A stretch of DNA of 64,000 nt from assembly GCF_014905175.1 (NCBI RefSeq), contig NC_057791.1:10916177-10980176 (forward strand). The letters run 5' to 3'. Source of the stretch: Aphidius gifuensis. Lineage: Eukaryota > Arthropoda > Insecta > Hymenoptera > Braconidae. The notes under the pieces were generated by a model. That model worked only from the letters and a program-made list of their open reading frames with translations. It was not told the origin of the DNA and did not search any database. Numbering within the stretch: the first letter of the stretch is position 1; every line of letters begins with the position of its first letter. This document shows positions 55,928 to 64,000 of the stretch, one piece after another. The translations under genes and the position numbers were made by a program.

Positions 55928-56133
55928 TTTATATTTTCAATTTTTTTAAATCTCTGGCCTTCTCTCTGGCTATAGTGATATATCATAGTAACTTTTAACA
56001 TTATTATATTTTTCATTGTTTTTGTCGCTATTTTGGAGTTCGTACGGGATGGGTATAGCCACGGAGCGCACCCCAACACCGCAAACTAATGTTCACGAAC
56101 GCTCCCTTGTAAACACTAAAAAATAAAAACTTC

Positions 56134-56146
56134 GTTGCTAAGTAAC
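56134..56146 (+). promoter_or_regulatory. RFX X-box upstream of MKS1
   Basis: GTTGCTAAGTAAC matches the RFX X-box consensus RYYNYY-N(1-3)-RRNRAC at every position, with a 1-nt spacer. It ends 91 bp before the MKS1 ATG. A second, imperfect copy (ATTGCTAAGTAAAC) begins at 56154. Ciliary genes, MKS genes included, are known RFX targets with X-boxes at this distance. Confidence 0.75.
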
Positions 56147-56237
56147 CGAAACTATTGCTAAGTAAACTTTCGACTATGCAAACGGTCACAAATATAATGT
56201 TTTCTGATAGACATAATTACTATATGTAGTTAGGACT

Positions 56238-59200
56238 ATGGGTAAAATAAATATATCAGCGGACTATCGTGTCGATCAGTCGATTGCTAATTTTAAATTA
56301 AGGTATGGAATTCGCATCTTTTTTGGGTAAAAAATAATACGAACCACACAAAATTTAATTAGTTCGATTCTCAAAAAATATTAATATTGGGCGGGTATAC
56401 TAAGATATACTAGATGTAATTTGTGGTTTCATAAAGTATGTGGTGATTGAATTCTCAATACTTTTTCTATAAATTTTGTCCAAAAGACTACCATTTTTAT
56501 TTATCGTAAGATTCAACAGTATTTTATTTTTTTTTATTTTTAGGGTCAAAATCTTGCAGCAGAAATCACTTCTTGCTGAATTGTTTGAAGGTGAAACAAG
56601 AGACTCGAATTTCGTAGAATGTGAAGATACAATAATTTCTTGGCAGGAAAAAATATTTAGTCCTTATGAAATAAAATTATATCACGATATAAGTAATTGT
56701 ATCAATGATGTGCAGAAAAAATATCATGAAGAAATTATTAGTAAAAATATAACTAAAGGCTCTCGGCTGTACACTTACACGCAAAATGATTATATGTTTT
56801 ATAAAAATAAAAACCCCGTGACCAAAGAAGGTTTTCAATCATTTTTGTCATTAAAAAATGAATTGGCGCTTCCTTCTATTATGCAAAACATGAAACCTTT
56901 TACTGAGCGATACAACAAAAGAATGATCAGTGAGAGTCCATATGACACATGGATTCGTAGAAACCATTATCTCTACAAAAATAGAGTTGTTATGTATGTT
57001 ATGGTTGATTTGACATCCAAAGATGAAGCTTTCCATGATATGGAGGATTCAGAAGTACTTTTGTGCACAGTGACATTTGACAAAACCCGAAAAATATTAA
57101 CTATAGATCCGGACTTAAGTTTCAATAAGCCCTACACAATTGATAAAACTTTTATGAATTTTGATTACTGGATTGAGCATGTATCGTGTGGACAAATACC
57201 CCAGGAAATTCAAACACAGAAGAAGTTTTTGCGTCATGTAGGTATATTTAACGTTAAAATTAAAATAACTAAAAAATTTTTGTCTTCGGATAAGCTGCGA
57301 ATTTGATCGATTTACTGAAGCATTCCAAACATTAAAAACAAAAGAACACTGAGTCACTTACCCAACATAAGAAATTTCAGATATTTGTCGCACGATTCTT
57401 ATCGGAAACATTACTGATTCCATGGTTTTATTTTTTATCACTACTTGCCATTAATTACATTGTTCTTGGAGTTAATAAACTGATATGATCATTTTTCAAG
57501 ATTAAACTAGTATTACAATTAAACCATTATATTGAGTAAAGTGCAGATACATAAGACGCAGTATGCGTTCTTTTTATTACGACGATTGAGAACCGACTGA
57601 ATCATTTGCTCGATAGTCGATACACCGTTCTTTCATTGCTCTACCATACACACGCTTTACAGCATACACGCACATTTCAATATAGCGGGAAGTGATTTAA
57701 AAAGGTCCCCTTAAAAAGCAAGATGATTGTCATATTTATTTTTTTTTTGGCATATGATAGTGATATTTCTTTTTTATCAATATTTGAAAAAAGAAAATAT
57801 TTTTTATAAACAAAAAAATAATTAAAAAAAATAAAAAATGAATATGGTAATAACGAGAGGGAAGTCACTCTAAAATTTAATGTACACCAGATTACAGATG
57901 CAATATTCCTTATAATTAGACAAGATTACTTTTTTTTGGTCATCACAAAGATTCCCAGTAATATTTTATGATTACATTTAAAATTCAAAGATTTCAAGAA
58001 GATTACTTGAGATTATTGAAGATTACACAAGATTACTTACTTTTTTCCGTAATCATTTCTGTAAGAGTACAAGAGATTATTGAAGATTCTTCTCCTGATG
58101 TACACCAGATTACACAAGTTACTTCCCCCTCGGGAAATAATAGTTTTATTGAGTCGACAAATTAATTCAGAATTTGTCATCATCTCGAAAATACATTTTC
58201 AGGAAATTTTCTGGCATGAAATTCTCGAGAAATATTTTTTTACCGTGTGTAATTACAATTAATGTAATTACTATTTTTTCTTTTTTCGTAAATAATATGA
58301 CTATCCATAATATGACTCATCCCAGCCGTCTTATAAAGGCTCACTTTATTGAGTTTCTCACTGAATTAAATTTTTTATTGTTTTTCACTAAAAACATTAT
58401 TTTCTATACTTAAAATTATGATATTTTTAACTGGAAACATTTTAATTTATGTTCATATTTATCATTTACAGAAAATTAAAAAAAAAAATGTTATAAAAGC
58501 TACTAAAATTTATCCTGAAATCAAACAACCACTATGCAATATTCTTCGATTATATTTAACAATTGATTTTACAAAAGTCTATGGATTTTCGTATGACGCC
58601 ATGTATCTGTCATACCTGATTGATTTGCCAAAGTACTGGACCACAAATCAGCCCGGGCGATTATCAGGCAGAAGTCAACGTTGTCGTATGTCTAATGGTA
58701 CGGCTAATTTCAGCTATGTAATAGATATGACCTTAGATTTGAACTTAGACTATTTGAAAAATGATAATACAGATATAACTTGGCCACAATTACTCATCGC
58801 TGCAGCCTCATTCGACAGCTGGACCAGGTTGAGTCATTTTGTTATTTAAAAAAGATTTATCATACGGTTGTTTTAAAAATTTGTTTTTTTCCTTATTCGC
58901 AGATACAGAATCGAAGGCTATGTCTCCCTTCGACTATTTCAAATGTCAGGTAATTGTTTGCTAAAACTACAAACGTGGCGGCCAGTAGCAAACTTTTCGA
59001 GTAAACTTCGTCGTTTTTTCACTGGAGGAATAGCTGAGTTGGAGGATTTGACGTACATTGGTATACCTGAGGAATATGGAAATTCAATATTAGACAAAAC
59101 ACACCTGCAGATCATGTCTAGTGGAACAATCGAAGTTAACATAAATGTAATTCAGCAGTGTCGACACTTTTCCAGGAGTCAAGATGTCACTCGAGAAACC

Positions 59201-59305
59201 TTTGATCAATTTAACGCTGGTATATTAATAAATAATATCGAGAGTGCATTGAAACAATTTAAAATTGCAAGAGAGCGTATGATTTATGCTAGAGCTACAA
59301 GCTGA
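56238..59305 (+). CDS. MKS1: MKS1, B9-domain protein of the ciliary transition zone
   Basis: Proposed exons are 56238-56302, 56544-57241, 57381-57424, 58472-58827 and 58903-59305, all phase-compatible, giving 521 aa (human 559). Exon 1 (DYRVDQSIANFKLR) continues into VKILQQ, matching the MKS1 N-terminus. Exon 2 has WQEKIFSPYEIKLY, RLYTYT and LLCTVTFDK. The B9 domain spans about 275-450: LRLYLTIDFTKVYGFSYD, LSYLIDLPKYW, SWTRYRIEGYVSLRL, TWRPVANFSSKLRRFFTGG and ELEDLTYIGIPE. Exon 3 is only 44 nt with a weak donor (ATG|gtttta); it was placed because it fits both phases and the family pattern, so it is the least certain part. MKS1 acts with B9D1/B9D2 and TMEM67-type proteins at the transition zone; in insects this means ciliated sensory neurons and sperm. 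The X-box supports the chosen start. Confidence 0.88.
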
Positions 59306-61637
59306 TAAAGTTTGTTTTTTTGAGCTCAATCATTGAACGAATACTTTTATAACGGAGTTGATTTTATTCAAACAAAAATAACAATTTACATTTAAATGTT
59401 TTTGACAATACCTTTTTTTTATCGATTTTCACTATAATATAATAGATATCTGTTATTTTATTCAAGACTATCGCTATTATTATTAGGTTTACTATACAGC
59501 CTTTTTTTTTTATTTTTACTTAAGATCGTGACTAATATTATTTAGTGATTCAAGGTATTAGAATTTTTTAAAATTAATTCACAGTTTTAATTTATATCTA
59601 ATAGTCCGTAAGATGATGCCAAAAAACGTAAACAGAACCGAATTGAACAAATACCTGTTAAATGGTAGTTCTTGAGACCCAGAACACGGTTCACCTAATG
59701 CCAAGCAATTTTTTTTTGCCCCCGTCCACAGGTAAGCCAGGTAAAAATTGATAATTAAAACAACTCAAAATTGATTGGTGTTTGTTTAATACTTTTAATT
59801 TTATTATATCAAGTTAATTTTAAAATCTCAATCAAATTAGTTTTAGCCCGGCCGAGATATTAATTTTTGAAAATTGAAAAAAACACGAATTATTATTATA
59901 ATTATTATAATTCGTGTTTTCAACTAATATATCACCATTCATCTTGACAATTACAAATAACAATAATAATAAAAATAAACAAACACCAATCAATACGGTT
60001 GTTTAATATCAATATAACCCGAACGGGCTGGCTTCAACCGTGGATGCCAACAACAGGCTACATTCAACTGGTATTTGTTCAGTTTTTGGCATCATCTCTA
60101 TCTATGTTAATATGCTTAATTTAATTAAATTAATCATCTGATTTTTTTCTCGTATTCTTTTTTTTTTTTTAGTTATTAATAAATTTCTTCATTAATTTGG
60201 CAATAATCTCACGAACATTGATTGATCAGATGGTAATTGAAAAATTGCTTTTTTTTGGAGTTGTTTGTTTACAGATAAATAATGGAATATAATTTCAAAG
60301 AATTAAGAAACTGTATAAACTTGAGCAAGAAATGGGCATATTGGAGGGGTCATTGATCTTGAAAAGTTTTTGATATTGAGATGTATCAATGCAGAAAATG
60401 GAATGCATATTAGTTACTAAAATATTAATTATTTTCCATCATAAAGTTATATCCACTAATTTCTATTCAAAAAAATACATAAACAAGGATCTTTAATGAT
60501 TTATGTAAATTATTATTATTATGTTTTCTGATGCAAAAAAAAAACATCAGAACTTGTATTTTCAAATAAAATAAAATCAAATTCATATTTAAACATTTTC
60601 ATATAACATTTCAGTTAGCATTTTTACATTTTTCGTTTCAATTTTCTTTTAATTATCATTTAGCTTTGCTTGTCGTTTATTTGGAATTTATCTTGAATAA
60701 AATTGACTTATATAGTCTATGATTTTATTAATGTTTCATTTTTTAATTGCAATCTAATTTATTCTTAAATCACTTATTATTAGTATAATATAATTGTCTG
60801 CATGTATTCAAATTTAATATTAGATACATACTATATACAGCGATTCAATATTGAAAGTGGTTAACCTTTTTTCACAAGTAAAGTTTAAACTAAAGAGAGA
60901 AAAAAAATTATCAACATATACACAATAGTACCGATTATTTTTTGTCGTATTCTTACTTCTACTGATTTTCCTAATGGTATATTTTGTATTTATTTTTTTG
61001 CTATTAACATTATTTTGAATATTATTATTATTTGATGTTTTATATCAACATATAACAACGTTGTTTTTTTTCTTTTTTTGTTTTATTTTTTTTTACATGT
61101 TTTCTTGTTGTTCAGCAGTCGTTTTTCGTTCCTAGTAAATAGCTATTCAATTTTCATATCACCACTATTGATATCTTTTTGCAAATGTTCCACAAAGATA
61201 TTCATCGTAGCGCAAAACGTTTAGAAGTTCAATACGTAATTAATCCTCATACGTGCGATGTTTATTTTTATATTTCTTTTTCTTTTCTAAGCATTATAAG
61301 GTTGTGAACTTTTTCTAACAGCCTCAGTAGATTTATTTATTATAATTCGATTTAAAAAAAAAAATTATTCACCGATAAGGAAGGAATGGTTTCGATTATT
61401 ATACATATATAATAATAATAATAAACTTGTTATTCTTTGTATTTTTTTTAATCTAAAATAAAATAAGCTTTCATATCATCTCTATAAAGATAACACATCT
61501 AAGGAAAGCTGACGTTGTAACATAAAAACCATTTTTTTCTTATCATATGTAAGTTTTTGCAAGCAAATCATAATTATAATAACACATTGTAACAAAGGAC
61601 TTCATGAAGCCGAGATCAGGATATGATGAAGTTTAAA
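59306..61637. other. Convergent 3' flanks of MKS1 and SMRTER
   Basis: AT-rich, probably long SMRTER 3' UTR. One MITE (59613-60096); otherwise no feature. Confidence 0.5.
59613..60096. mobile_element. 484-bp MITE, GATGATGCC ends
   Basis: GATGATGCCAAAAAACGTAA and GAACAAATACC are inverted at 60068-60096; a central hairpin AACACGAATTAT lies at 59882-59920. Confidence 0.85.

Positions 61638-64000
<2,363 letters not shown>

Larger units (their letters stand above)
55085..56073. mobile_element. GTGGCTACCCATTCCGTACG element with two insertions
   Basis: Left end shortened; right end CGTACGGGATGGGTATAGCC ... GAGCGCACCC. Minus the inserts it is about 335 bp, like 47687-48031. Ends 165 bp before the MKS1 ATG. 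Confidence 0.85.

Overview
This is eukaryotic DNA from an AT-rich animal genome, most likely an insect. The genes have short AT-rich introns (most 60-200 bp), SMRTER carries long CAA-encoded glutamine runs, and the best family matches are animal proteins (PCIF1, MAEA, an EF-hand rhomboid of the rho-4 type, MKS1 and the C-terminus of SMRTER). A parasitoid-wasp-like hymenopteran would fit, but nothing here proves the order.

Six genes occupy about a fifth of the window. On the minus strand, 13.5-14.6 kb encodes an unrecognised single-pass membrane protein. Upstream of it, also minus, lies PCIF1 (15.4-18.0 kb), the cap m6Am methyltransferase family, with an intact NPPY motif. MAEA, a RING-type subunit of the GID/CTLH ubiquitin ligase, is on the plus strand at 22.0-24.9 kb. 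A calcium-binding rhomboid protease (rho-4 like) is on the minus strand at 41.3-42.6 kb. MKS1, a B9-domain transition-zone protein, is on the plus strand at 56.2-59.3 kb, with a consensus RFX X-box about 95 bp before its ATG. The 3' part of SMRTER (NCoR/SMRT co-repressor) runs off the right edge on the minus strand, convergent with MKS1. The genes are unrelated in function and form no cluster.

The remaining ~80% is a dense, nested set of non-autonomous inverted-repeat elements (MITEs and large foldback elements). Left block, 0.35-12.7 kb: a complex of inverted repeats whose outermost arms are near 3.4 and 11.5 kb, holding a 3.86-kb foldback element (3972-7827) with 15-bp termini and an 8-bp target duplication. 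Middle blocks: 18.4-21.6, 25.5-32.1, 32.4-37.0 and 37.8-40.8 kb, each a foldback element carrying smaller ones. Right block: 42.9-56.1 kb, where more than a dozen TIR families interrupt one another. No intact transposase was found. The only trace of one is a possible P-element/THAP9-like fragment at 12.2-12.5 kb.

The most unusual content is this. (1) Perfect palindromes of only 24-36 bp are flanked by exact 8-bp target duplications, so they look like transposons reduced to their two ends; one of their families has a 187-bp member in the same window. (2) A ~190-bp self-complementary satellite unit built on CTAAGGAA words sits inside elements with different termini. (3) A MITE family with CAGTCC ends has 3-bp duplications of the form CNG. 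(4) A 1.09-kb, near-identical inverted repeat has copies 15 kb apart. Several insertions can be read against an empty copy of the same site inside this window, so the duplication lengths are observed. Assignments to hAT or PIF/Harbinger rest only on those lengths and are inference.
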